From Chromera velia (lineage: Eukaryota > Sar > Chromeraceae), in contig JAHBMJ010001737.1 of assembly GCA_018398765.1 (NCBI GenBank), positions 44,585-108,584 of the forward strand: a stretch of 64,000 nt of DNA. Direction: 5' to 3'. Positions 1 through 10,225 of the stretch are shown in pieces. The notes under the pieces were generated by a model. That model ran no database searches and was not told where the DNA came from. It worked only from the letters and a program-made list of their open reading frames with translations. The number at the start of each line of letters is the position of its first letter. Positions within the stretch are counted from its first letter, which is position 1. A program made the translations under genes and the position numbers.

Positions 1-340
1 TTCCTTGATGTTTGCCTTCCTTCCTTCCTTCCTTCCTTGATGTTTGCCTTCCTTCCTTCCTTCCTTCCTTCCTTGATGTTTGCCTTCCTTCCTTCCTTCC
101 TTCCTTGATGTTTGCCTTCCTTCCTTGATGTTTGCCTTCCTTCCTTCCTTCCTTCCTTGATGTTTGCCTTCCTTCCTTCCTTCCTTCCTTGATGTTTGCC
201 TTCCTTCCTTCCTTCCTTGATGTTTGCCTTCCTTCCTTCCTTCCTTCCTTGATGTTTGCCTTCCTTCCTTCCTTCCTTGATGTTTGCCTTCTTTCCTTCC
301 TGCCTTCCTTCCTGTTCTTTCTGACAACCAACCAACCAAC
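1..340. repeat. CTTC-rich minisatellite
   Basis: Runs of CTTC broken at irregular intervals by TTGATGTTTGC, giving units of about 20 to 36 bp. The array runs off the left edge and stops at the donor side of the first visible exon of the reverse-strand coiled-coil gene, so it probably lies in an intron. Open frames across it (PSFLPSFLDVC-type peptides) are translations of the repeat and are not genes. Confidence 0.9.
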
Positions 341-3300
341 CTCCGTCTGGAGGTTTTGGAGGTCCCTGCTGAACTGCACTGCCCTCTCCTCGAGCCCCTG
401 CACGCTGCTCTCTGCCGCGTCCCGCGCAGCCTCAGCCAAGATAACGGCCTTCTTGGCCTCCTCAGCCCTTAGCTCGGCAGCCTCTCGTCCTCTCTGGGCC
501 TCCTCGAGCCTCTCCCTCAGCAACCTGCATTCATTTTGACGCACGCATCAATTGACGCACGCATGGGCCTCCTTGAGCCTCTCCCTCAGCAGCAACCTGC
601 ATGGAATGGCTGGACTCATTATTCCTTCCGTCAATTGACGCACGCATGGATGGACTCATTATTCCTTCCGTCAATTGACGCACGCATGGATGGACTCATT
701 ATTCCTTCCGTCAATTGACGCACGCATGGATGGACTCATTATTCCTTCTGTTAATTGACGCACGCATGGATGGACTCATTATTCCTTCCGTTAATTGACG
801 CACGCATGGATGGACTCATTATTCCTTCCGTCAATTGACGCACGCATGGATGGACTCATTATTCCTTCTGTTAATTGACGCACGCATGGATGGACTCATT
901 ATTCCTTCCGTTCATCGATAATCACCTCGACCCCCACTGACAGACATTCTATGAATATGGCACGCACGCGTGGTAATTGACGCACGCATGATGCACGATC
1001 TATCTTACATCATGATGCATCTGTGCTTCTTTTTCGATCTTCAAGAATCCTGTGCTTCCTTCCTTCCTCTCTCTACCTGCAGGAAGGAGAGGAGAGACAT
1101 GCCCGCTGCTCTACACATAGGTCGGGCTAGAAGAAAAGAAAACACAAAAATGGAGTTCACGAAAGGGGGGATGCGCTCTTAAGAGAAAGAGTTGGGAAAT
1201 TCATGAGGTGAGTGCCTCGACAGCCATGCACAAAGAGAAGGTGAGTGCCTCGACTGACGCTTCAGAGGAAGCCCCCCCTCCTCTACTGCCTCCAGAGCGC
1301 TCCTGCTGTGCAACCTTGAGGGCCTCCTCCAGATTCCGTACCCTGACAGGGAGGGGGGGGNGGGGGGGGGGGGGGAGGGTGTTATGAAAGAAACAAGACA
1401 GAGAAGAGTCTGAAAGTGTCCTCAAGAGCTCAGAAGGGAAACAACCAAAGAAGACACCGCGACCGCGTGTCACTTGCGACCGAACTGGATTCCGTTTTTT
1501 TGCATCAAGCTGGTCCCTCTCCTCATATTCTGTCTGCAAACGTTGCTGCGTCTCAAACAAGAGAAAAAGTGTCTGACAACAATACTCCCCCCATCACCCC
1601 CCAGCTGACTTCTCCTCAGCCAGGTCCCTCTTTTCGCACTCTGCCCTCATGTCGTCCTCCAAAGAACTTCTCCTCCAATAATCCAAAATAATCCAAAATA
1701 ATTCAAAACAATTCAAAACAATTCAAAATAACTGACTTCTCCTCAGCCATGTCCCTCTTTTCGCACTCTGCCCTCATGTCGTGCTCCAAAGAACGCAACG
1801 AGGACGCGTGACGCCTCTCTTGCTCGGATGCCGCCGCACGGGCTGCCTCTGCGGCAACGAGACGTGCCTGCATGTACAGAATTTTTGGATTCATTTATGT
1901 TTGTACAGAATATATGTATACAGACAGACAGAGAGAAGGGCTGCCTCTGCAGCAACGAGACATGCCTGCAGACAGACACGAAGAGAACTGGAAAGAAACA
2001 CAGCGAAGAAATCGAGGTCTTTCAAAAGCAACACTGCAAGGAAATGCAAATCCTCTCAAAAAAGAAAAAGCAAAAGTGAAGGTTCGTTGACGAAAGAGGA
2101 AGAAAACCCGGGTGGCTTTTGCAAAAACGCAACAAATAAAAAGCCGCACTTAGGGTTCCTGAACACAAACAAGTCTTCTTTTCTTGCTGACCTCCAGCCG
2201 TCCGTTCTCGTGCTCGAACTCCCTGAGCAACTCCACTTCCTCGCACTTGCTGCAGAAAGAACCAGAAAAAGGAATTCTTGTTACAGCAAACGGAGAACAC
2301 ACCAACAGACAAACAAATGAGTGGTCAAAGACCTCCGCATCCTCCTCTCTGCCATTTTCCTTAGCCCCCCCCCCTCTTCAAGTGTTTCCTTGCGAGGGAA
2401 AAGCCGACAGACAGAAAGACAGACAGACAGATGGACCGAAGGAGAGACAGCTTTTCCCTTCCCTTCTCTTCGTGATACAAGAAACTTTGTTGGTTGTTGA
2501 AACTTCGATACAGGGGGTCCTCTTGGCCCTTCGACCGCAACTGCTTGTGCACATGGGAACCTTCATCGCCTCTCTGAACATTTTCTCCGGCCGTCCACCC
2601 TTTCCTTCTCAGATCGCCCCCTTCCCCATTCTTCCCTCAGCCCTCCTCTCTTTTCAGATCGCCCCCTTCCCCCTCCCTTCTTCCCTCAGCCCTCCTCTCT
2701 TTTCAGATCGCCCCCTTCCCCCTCCCTTCTTCCCTCAGCCCTCCTCTCTTTTCAGATCGCCCCCTTCCCCATTCTTCCCTCAGCCCTCCTCTCTTTTCGG
2801 CAGGCAATCTGAATTTCGTCTAGAGAGCGTCTCTGCATGCCGTCACCCTCTTCCTTCCACATAATTCTCTATTCGCTCCGAGCGAACAAAACAGAAAGAG
2901 AGAGAGACACACACATCTAACAACGTACAAAGCCTGCCTGACTTTTTGAGTTGCGCCTCCAATTCTTCCACGAAGGCCTTCAATTTCCTTTCCTTGTCCT
3001 TGTCCTTCTCTTTCTCACCCCCTCCACCAGAGAACGAAGCGGCTGCAGAGGGAACCTATAGAGACAGACAGACACACACACACACACATATATATTTTAT
3101 TCATACATACAGACATACATACACACATACGTACAGAGAACGAAGCGGCTGCAGAGGGAACCTGTAGAGACAGACAGACACACACACACACATATATATA
3201 TTTTATTAATACATACATACAGACATACATACACACATACGTACAGAGAACGAAGAGGCTGCAGAGGGAACCTATAGAGACAGACAGACACACACACACA

Positions 3301-3633
3301 CATATATATTTTATTAATACATACATACAGACATACATACACACACACGTACAGAGAACGAAGCGGCTGCAGAGGGAACCTATAGAGACAGACAGACAGA
3401 CAGACACACACACACACACACACACACATATTTTATTAATACATACATACAGACATACATACACACATACGTACAGAGAACGAAGCGGCTGCAGAGGGAA
3501 CCTGTAGAGACAGACAGACAGCCGGAGAAGAATTTGGAAACGTGTTTGAACCGATAGATAAATGGGATGGACGTAGATAGATGCATCCACTTATAAGGCA
3601 TGTGTGTGTGTGTGTGTGTGTGAGTGTGTGTGC

Positions 3634-3667
<34 letters not shown>

Positions 3668-3911
3668 CGAATCTCCGAGAAGGGACCGACAGGTTCCCAC
3701 GGCCGCCCCTTTTTTTTTCTCTTCGTTCGACAGAATGAGCAACACATTTGCCCATCTCGAGAACTCACTAGAAGAGGACAAAACGGACTCCGGAACAATT
3801 AAAACTGGAGACATGCAATCGGTGCATGGACACGTCTTTTTTTCAAAAACAGAGACGGATTCACGCAGCCAGCTGTCCTTTCATTCTGTCTGTCTACTCC
3901 CTCGCAGACAG

Positions 3912-3945
<34 letters not shown>

Positions 3946-5541
3946 AGGCAGACTATTTGTTTCTTCTTCTCCCTTAATTCTTTTCTTCATACATACCTAC
4001 ATACAGACTGACCCCACAATGTGGGCCGCATGTCTGCTGTCTGTGTTCCTGTACAACTGTATGCAAACACGACTAGTCACTGCAGGCTGACTGACTGACC
4101 TTAGAGGACTGCGCGGGACCGCTGACAGACGACTGGGGCCGCATGAGCTTCTTTTGGGTCTGCAGATTCTCCACTTGCCTGCGTGGAGGCAGGCAGGCAG
4201 AAGGAGAAAGGAGAGGAGGTGATTCGTAAGGGTGGGATCTCCTTCCTTCCACCTTGACTCTCTCTGCCTCTTCTGTATTTGTTTTTTGAGGGATTCGAGG
4301 CAGACAGACAGACCTGTTGAGTGACTGGATCTCCTTCTCCCTCTGTGCTGCAGCCTCCACCGCTTTGTCTCTCTCCGTCTGCAAACGGGAAGCCCTCGTC
4401 TGAGCCTTCGAGAGACTCGTCTTCGCACTGCACACACACAAGGATATGCACACATACATACGTGCACATACAAACAATCAAAGATGGAAGCATACAGACA
4501 AAAACGCACACGTGAACAGAGCGAGGACACAGAAATTAAGGGAGAGGGAAAGATGCTTTCGCATACACTACCCCTCTGTATGTGCCGCCCGGTGGGAAGG
4601 TAGCACCACCCGAAAGGACAGACGCAAAAGAAACAAAAAAAGAAAGAAAGCAAAAAAAAGACAGAGAGGTATGTAAGTCATCAACCACCACAAGTTCCTG
4701 GTGGATCCGCCACTCACGCAAAAGGGCACCCACCGATCGTCGCCTCTCCCCTCCAGCCCCTTTTAAACCTCCTCTCTCCCTCCCTCACTCACTCACTCAC
4801 TTACTCACTCACGTGGACAGTCGGGCCTCCAGATCGCTGCACGTCGTTCTGGCCTCGCTGGCCTCTGCCTCTGCTTTGGCAATCCTTCTGATGGACTCTC
4901 TCTCCGTGATCATTCCCAGTCCCTCCCTCTCCAACTCCCTCTCCCGCCGTGTGGCCGGACCCGACCCTGCCGCCTCTCTGTCCCTGTGGCGGGGAGACAG
5001 AGAAGAAGAGACAGCCGTCTCCAGGGCCCCCCGGGGAACTGCAGACACGTCTCCTCGCGTCTCCTCCTGGAGACGGAGTTTGTGGTTCTCTTCCGTCAGA
5101 GCCTCCACCTGCGAGTGAGTGAACAGCGTTATTACGTATGATGCTTAGTCTGTTGCACAATAGCTCTTCCCAACCCGTTCTCGTGTTCGTGTGCGTGCAG
5201 AAGAAGAAAAAACAGACGAGACGGAAAAAGCGAAAGCGCAAAAAAGAAGTCAGAAGAAACGAAGAGCCCGCCGCACAGAACCTTTTTATTCATCTCCTGA
5301 AGGTCATTTCGGGAAACGAAATGAAGATGAAAAAACAAAAAGGAAGGACGGAAGGACGAGAGAAGAGATGGACATTACTACCTACCTGTCGGAGCAGCTC
5401 GTTGATTTCCTGTCTGGCCGCAGTTGCCGTCTCCGCACTTCCCCCGTTGCCGTTCTCAATCACACAAAGATTCGTGGCGAGGCGCCGTCTCTCCTCCCGC
5501 AGCCATCGGACCTCATGCTCTCCTGCAAACGTTTGTTTCAA

Positions 5542-5592
<51 letters not shown>

Positions 5593-6580
5593 AAGCTAAA
5601 GCGCTTCCTTCTGTGCGGCACAAAAAGAATGAATGGACGTTTGTCTTCCAATCTGCAAAAGTGCAGAACTGTTTTTGGCCTTGGAAGAGGAGGATCAATT
5701 GCACGGCAGGAGGGAAGGAAGCGATGAAGGGAGGAAGGCATCTAGGCAAAGCCACCTTACAGAGACCATTCGCGCCACAACAGACACAGACAGCACAAAA
5801 AAGCGATGAAAAAGGGCGTCGAGGAACAAAGCAAACGAACAAACAAAGCAAACCAACCAACAAAGGAAAATCAACAAAGGAACAAACGTTCTCGAAGCTC
5901 GGCCTCCAGCGTTGCCTTCCCAAGTCTCAGTTCCCAAACTTCTGTCCCCAGAGACCGCAGCTTACGGGTCATCTCTGTCACCTGCTGCTCGCATTCTCGC
6001 TTCACCTGCTCATGCAACGCACAAACACACATAGGCGAACACGGAGAGAGAGGGCGCAAGCTAGAGAGACAGCTAGGGAGAGGAAAAGGGAGAGAGACGC
6101 GTATATGCAGAAGTGAGGCATCACGGCAAGGCAGGATGGAAGCCATGCACAGGCTGAAGGTTCTGGAGGATGCAATGCAGCGAGGCACGAGAGACAGGTC
6201 GGTCGGGATGATGGAGAGGGGGGAGAAGGAATTGCCGTCTCCTCGATCCAGAGAGGTGAGAAGATGGGGAGGGACTTTCCATATGTATATATATACATGT
6301 ATGTATGTATGTATGCATGATGGACAGGGGAGAGAAGGAATTGGCAGAGGGTTCAGACCGGTCAAGCAGTGGGGGTGGAGATGATCTCTCAGTCTTCCTT
6401 CTGCTTCCTCTCTCTCTTCAGACCTGTTGAAGCGACGGTGTGGTCGGTATTGTCTTCGTTGGCATTGTGCCGTCCCGACTTCGTTTTCTCCACTGGATGT
6501 GCCTTCACCTGGAAGAGGGCGTCCGTAGAGTAAGCTGGCCCAAAACTCCTCCGTCCGTGCGGGTCCAAGAGAAATGGTCA
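341..6580 (-). CDS. Coiled-coil protein, multi-exon, partial
   Basis: I do not recognise an orthologue. On the reverse strand a series of short exons with GT-AG borders encodes charged, heptad-like helix. Exons read, from 5' to 3' of the gene: about 6425-6580 (tentative), 5888-6005 (VKRECEQQVTEMTRKL), 5386-5522 (EVRWLREERRRLATN), 4813-5108 (ALTEENHKLRLQEETRG, ends LEARLS), 4314-4427 (RASRLQTERDKAVEAAAQRE), 4100-4178 (QVENLQTQKKLMRPQ), 2943-3055 (KLKAFVEELEAQLKK), 2192-2249 (EEVELLREFEHENGRLE), 1737-1867 (AAEAARAAASEQERRHASS), part of 1470-1545 (LQTEYEERDQLDA), about 1250-1345 (NLEEALKVAQQER), 341-524 (LLRERLEEAQRGREAAEL). No ATG is fixed and the 3' end lies outside the window. Ala/Glu/Arg-rich coiled coil suggests a cytoskeletal or scaffold protein, but that is inference. 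Introns are crowded with microsatellites and copies of exon edges. Confidence 0.72.
496..602. repeat. Exon-edge direct repeat around a 34-bp insert
   Basis: 496-530 recurs at 565-602 with one substitution and a 3-bp addition. The copied piece covers the 3' splice site (ATGCAG on the reverse strand) and the first ~28 bases of the coiled-coil exon 341-524. The insert at 531-564 is made of GACGCACGCAT and CAATTGACG words, which continue in the 40-bp array just to the right. Confidence 0.85.
603..930. repeat. 40-bp tandem array, about 7.5 copies
   Basis: Exact 40-bp period built on TCAATTGACGCACGCATGGA plus GGACTCATTATTCCTTC. Copies differ only by C/T changes in the CAATTG/TAATTG core, so the array is young. 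It sits in an intron of the coiled-coil gene. The word TGACGCACGCA also occurs singly elsewhere in the window (near 970, 17889, 37192, 37800, 46290 and 59510). Confidence 0.92.
1605..1794. repeat. 63-bp exon-end direct repeat around an AT-rich insert
   Basis: 1605-1667 and 1732-1794 match at 61 of 63 positions. The repeated piece is the 3' end of coiled-coil exon 1737-1867, including its GTCAG donor on the reverse strand. The 64-bp insert (1668-1731) is a short tandem of AATAATCCAA/AATTCAAAAC words. Because the donor is duplicated, a second donor is available downstream. Confidence 0.88.
1840..1970. repeat. 33-bp exon-start direct repeat around a 65-bp insert
   Basis: 1840-1872 and 1938-1970 match at 31 of 33 positions. 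The copied piece holds the 3' splice site (TGCAG on the reverse strand) and first bases of coiled-coil exon 1737-1867. The insert 1873-1937 carries TGTACAGAAT twice plus a CAGA run, resembling a degenerate form of the palindromic insert family seen elsewhere here. Confidence 0.86.
2605..2800. repeat. 48-bp pyrimidine-rich tandem, four copies
   Basis: Four copies of a unit containing TTTTCAGATCGCCCCCTTCC, at about 2608, 2653, 2701 and 2749. It lies in an intron of the coiled-coil gene. On the forward strand each copy looks like a 3' splice site, but the host gene is on the other strand. Confidence 0.85.
3031..3510. repeat. Tandem array of a duplicated 3' splice site and exon start
   Basis: Five copies, about 105-120 bp apart. 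Each starts with the same ~24 bases as the coiled-coil exon 2943-3055 (GGCTGCAGAGGGAAC on the forward strand) followed by its CTAYAG acceptor, then a CACA/TATATATTTTATTAATACATAC filler. Read on the reverse strand, each unit offers polypyrimidine, TAG/CAG acceptor and GTTCCCTCTGCAGCC exon start. Only the lowest-coordinate copy continues into coding sequence. Confidence 0.88.
6208..6343. repeat. 28-bp direct repeat around a TATA-rich insert
   Basis: GATGATGGAGAGGGG at about 6207-6234 recurs, slightly changed, at about 6316-6343. Between them lies a partly palindromic CATATGTATATATATACATG segment. It has the same flanked-insert layout as other loci but weaker similarity (about 25 of 28). Confidence 0.6.
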
Positions 6581-7748
6581 GCTGTAGACAGAAAGCAACA
6601 AAAGGAAAGGCAACAGTAAGTTCAAGAGAAGTCGATCTCGGTGCCCGAAGCTGTCCAGAGGCCTTCACTGTCCCAACGGTTGCGCGAACGTATATTAATA
6701 CAATGCACCAACAATGACTTTCGGTCTCTTTCTCTTTCGAACGAGGCTGTGTCAAGGCAGGAACTCACACAGCCTCAAGGAAAGATACTCACACAGCTAT
6801 CATTCCTCAACAGTTCTCAAAGGTATATACACGAAACCTGGCCACGTATATACTAATATTCACGAAGAGTTGCAATGAGCTCCTTCGGGCATACAGATGG
6901 GAAGTTCTGACATCATCGCGTCTGGTGCAAGAAGCAAGGAGGACCTGAAGCTGTATGAACTTCAGCTAGACATTCAGTGTGGTCGATGCCGACTGCAAAC
7001 TCAGACTGACGCAAAGCTCAGGGGGTATGCCGCGCGGGATATGCCGGGGCCCCGATGCTGCCATGCGAATAAAGGAGCCGCGCAAGAGACACTATAAAGA
7101 AGCATGCAGCAACATATTATACATAGGCAAAGACGCGATAGCAAGGCAGGTCGTTGCAAAATCAACCCGACTGGATAGACTCTAGGCAAACAGGTCTAGG
7201 CACGACTCCCAATGCCGAGCAGTCTACGGCCGGTATGCTGGGACGTGCTATGCATCCCCGAACCGTCAGAAAAAAAAATAACCAGAGAGACACTAAAGGA
7301 TATTATCATATACTCTACTCCAGTGAAGCATTTTTTAACGGTCAGTCAGACGCCATCCGCCGACATTTTGCTCCTTGAAAGTGGCATAAAAAAGCGAATT
7401 CACCTGCTTCTCAAGCCCGGATCATCCTCAACAAGCAAACTTTCCGGGGCCATTAAAGTCCATCAAATGTGCATGCATGCGTTATTTGAATTGATACATG
7501 CATGTCTGACCTTAATTAATTGCATACAACCCACACATCGTGCGTGCTTCTTTCCTGTTTTCTGAAATTGTGCTCTGTTACTCAGCATGCTCACACCTCT
7601 ATTACACTCTAAACTCCGATCATTGCATCTCCCTGTGCATCTCTGCCTGTCGGAATTGAGCCTAGCGAATACGATTGTGTGAAAAGGGTTGATTGACCGA
7701 ACGTAACTTCAACGTACTTCTGGAATTTGAACCTACAATCAATTCAAG
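6581..7748. other. No gene recognised; left flank of the Helitron
   Basis: Open frames here are short and show no family resemblance. Base composition is balanced and free of microsatellites, unlike the genes on either side, so part of it probably belongs to the rolling-circle element that follows. I could not place a 5' TC terminus. Confidence 0.5.
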
Positions 7749-9795
7749 ATGTCATTTATGGCCTTTCCAAATACTCTTCGCAGACAACAGCTCTGCTCTA
7801 AACAAAAACAGACTCCTCTTACCTGTGTGGAAAAGATAGAACTAGCAGAATTGAAGCAGACAGAGGCCTTTCTTCTCAGAATCCGCCGAAGGCAGAACAA
7901 AAACTTGCCCGTTGACTCTGCAGACCTCAAGGAGTATACCCGGCTCACCTGTTTGAAGAACCAACAAGCAGCTACAAAAAGAAGTAAGCTTGCTCCGTGT
8001 GTTATGATATGTGAGCGACATTTCTCTCAATACGAATGCATTTCGGTCGCTTGACATCAATGCTACTCTGGTTGACAATACTTAACCCGATCTGTGCTTG
8101 TGGATGCAGCTGCATACTCGGAGCGTGAAAAAATGCGTTTGAAAAAGGTACACCAAGAAGACGCTTTGGCGAATCAGAGGTCTTGCCTTTCGTCTTCTGA
8201 AGCATCCAGCCGCTATCGTACAGGCCACACTGAGCAGCCTGAGGATGGGGACTGCTTCTTTTCAGCTATCGGCATGAAGCTCGGAATTTGTGCCTACAAA
8301 ATACGACTCCGCATCTGCGACTACTTGCTGTCCAATGAGGGACGAAGAGTACTTGAAGAAAATGGAATACAAAACGTCAGAGCGTATGTTTCGAAAATGA
8401 GAATGGCCGCAGCACCAGAACGAGCCGGAACCTATGCGTCAGACTTTGAAGTCGGAGCGGCTGTACACGTATTCAGGCAGCCCATCAAAATCTACCGTTA
8501 TGAGGAACTGGGTGCTTTCAAAGGTCGATACAGATCTATTCCTGTCCCCAACAATCTCCCAGGTCCCGCCGCCGCCTCCGATCACATATGTCTACTACTA
8601 AAAGACGTACACTACAGTTTGTTGATTCCCTGCACAGAGGAGGAGAAGGCAGACTTTATTTGCACAGACAAGGAAGCCTTTACTGACGATACCGTAGGAT
8701 GTCTGTCGCGATCGAAGAGTCCCGCGTGGAACAGCGTGCATTCGGAGTCGATTTCTTCCCGCTTTGGCAACGGTCAGCAATCCTTCGTCACCTGGTATAT
8801 GCATTGACAATACCATCTATTTGTGTAATTTTGCCTGTGTACGCCTCATGCGTGTTGGTTTAATCTCGACAGCACCACTGTGAATGGAAGTTGAAAGCGG
8901 TGTACATCAAGGGCTTTGCTCGAGCGTCTGCCATAACACAATACATTGATATCATCACTTTTTTCATGAATACAAAATTGCAGACATGGACGCTGAATTT
9001 CCACCTTTGAAGGCTGCTCGGACTAGACGAAACGAGGGAACTTCAACGCCAGCCCGATACACAGGTTGGTGTTCATCTGTTTTCCACTTTCTCTAAGACT
9101 ATATCTTTGAAGCGCTTATGCATATTCGCGGCATGATTGAATAAATTAGCTTCGTCTGTACATGCCTTTGCTCTCTTCCTACATGCAGAAGATTGGAAAT
9201 CGTCCTTCCCTCCGGCAGTGCGACACTCACCGGTCAAACGGAAGGCCATCGCCACGATCGGTCAGTGAAGCTCTCTGATGAAAGCTTCTCTGCTGAAAGT
9301 CTGCCTGTCTTATTCTGTATATATTTCTAATGCTCTCTGCAAGTGTATATGAAACAATGTGTCAGGCAACCTGCACGGCGCCTGTTTTGGTTGTCCGGGT
9401 CACTGTCCGTATATTGCTCTTCGTCTTGCAGAAGCCTCAAAGTTCAACGACACTAGACAGTGGAACAGCGGTCTCGTGCTTCCCCAAAAAGGCGTCTGAA
9501 TCCGTTAGAAAAACGTTCAGGTATGTTTTCTTCAATCAATATCATTCTTTTCATGCGCCTCAATCAATTGCTCGCTCCGTTATCTTTGTTTGTCCAGATG
9601 TATCTAAAGCGAATGGACAACTGTGTGTATTATCCTGAAAGTGCGGAATGGATCAATCCATACACTACAGATGAATTACATCTTCAACAGTAATCCGCAC
9701 CTCGTCGCTTACTTTTCGCATCATATTTTGATCACCGCACTCGTGTATGAATGCGTCTCTGTATGCGTGTATATTTGTGTATGTTTTGTGTCATT

Positions 9796-9863
<68 letters not shown>

Positions 9864-10051
9864 TGTGTATGTGTGTGTGTGTGTGTGTGTGTGTATGAAT
9901 ATGTGTCCGTGTGTGTGCGAACGATGGTTAATTAACGTATACCTCTGTGGGTGTGGTTGTCCTGTGTGTGCAGGGTCGACCGACTCTCCATTCAACAAAC
10001 GTGACAGCACCGACAGATCATCCTGGCACAAGCAGACACGAGTGCGGAAGG
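7749..10051 (+). CDS. Helitron 5' exons with OTU cysteine protease
   Basis: Likely ubiquitin-directed protease part of the Helitron protein. Exons by GT-AG borders: 7749-7983, 8110-8772, 8984-9064, 9189-9260, 9432-9470, 9974-10051, then on to 10226. Every junction is phase 1 and the four short exons (81, 72, 39, 78 bp) are all multiples of three. Exon 2 holds the OTU core: EDGDCFFSAIG has the nucleophile Cys after Asp-Gly-Asp, and about 115 residues later DHICLLLKDVHYSLLI supplies the catalytic His. OTU domains are known in some Helitron and Helentron lineages. In exon 5 I ended at a GTCTCG donor because the longer version meets a stop. The start at 7749 is the first Met of the frame but an upstream exon is possible. 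Confidence 0.75.
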
Positions 10052-10225
10052 GTCAGTGTGCGGAGCCTAGACTCATCGATTTATGTTTCTGGACTTTGCT
10101 TTTCTGTCCAACGTTTTGCAACCTTGCTGCCCTCTTCAAAGCATTCCATGAATTTCTGTTCTGATAAGAACTCTTGCGATCAAATAGACACTCATACATT
10201 CCACTGTATCGGAATTGCTATGCAG

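Noticed and set aside
3015-3814. Long reverse frames rich in CVCVCVC and YVCMYVCMY
   Set aside because: They cross GT and TATG microsatellites and the duplicated exon starts; only 2943-3055 looks like a true exon.
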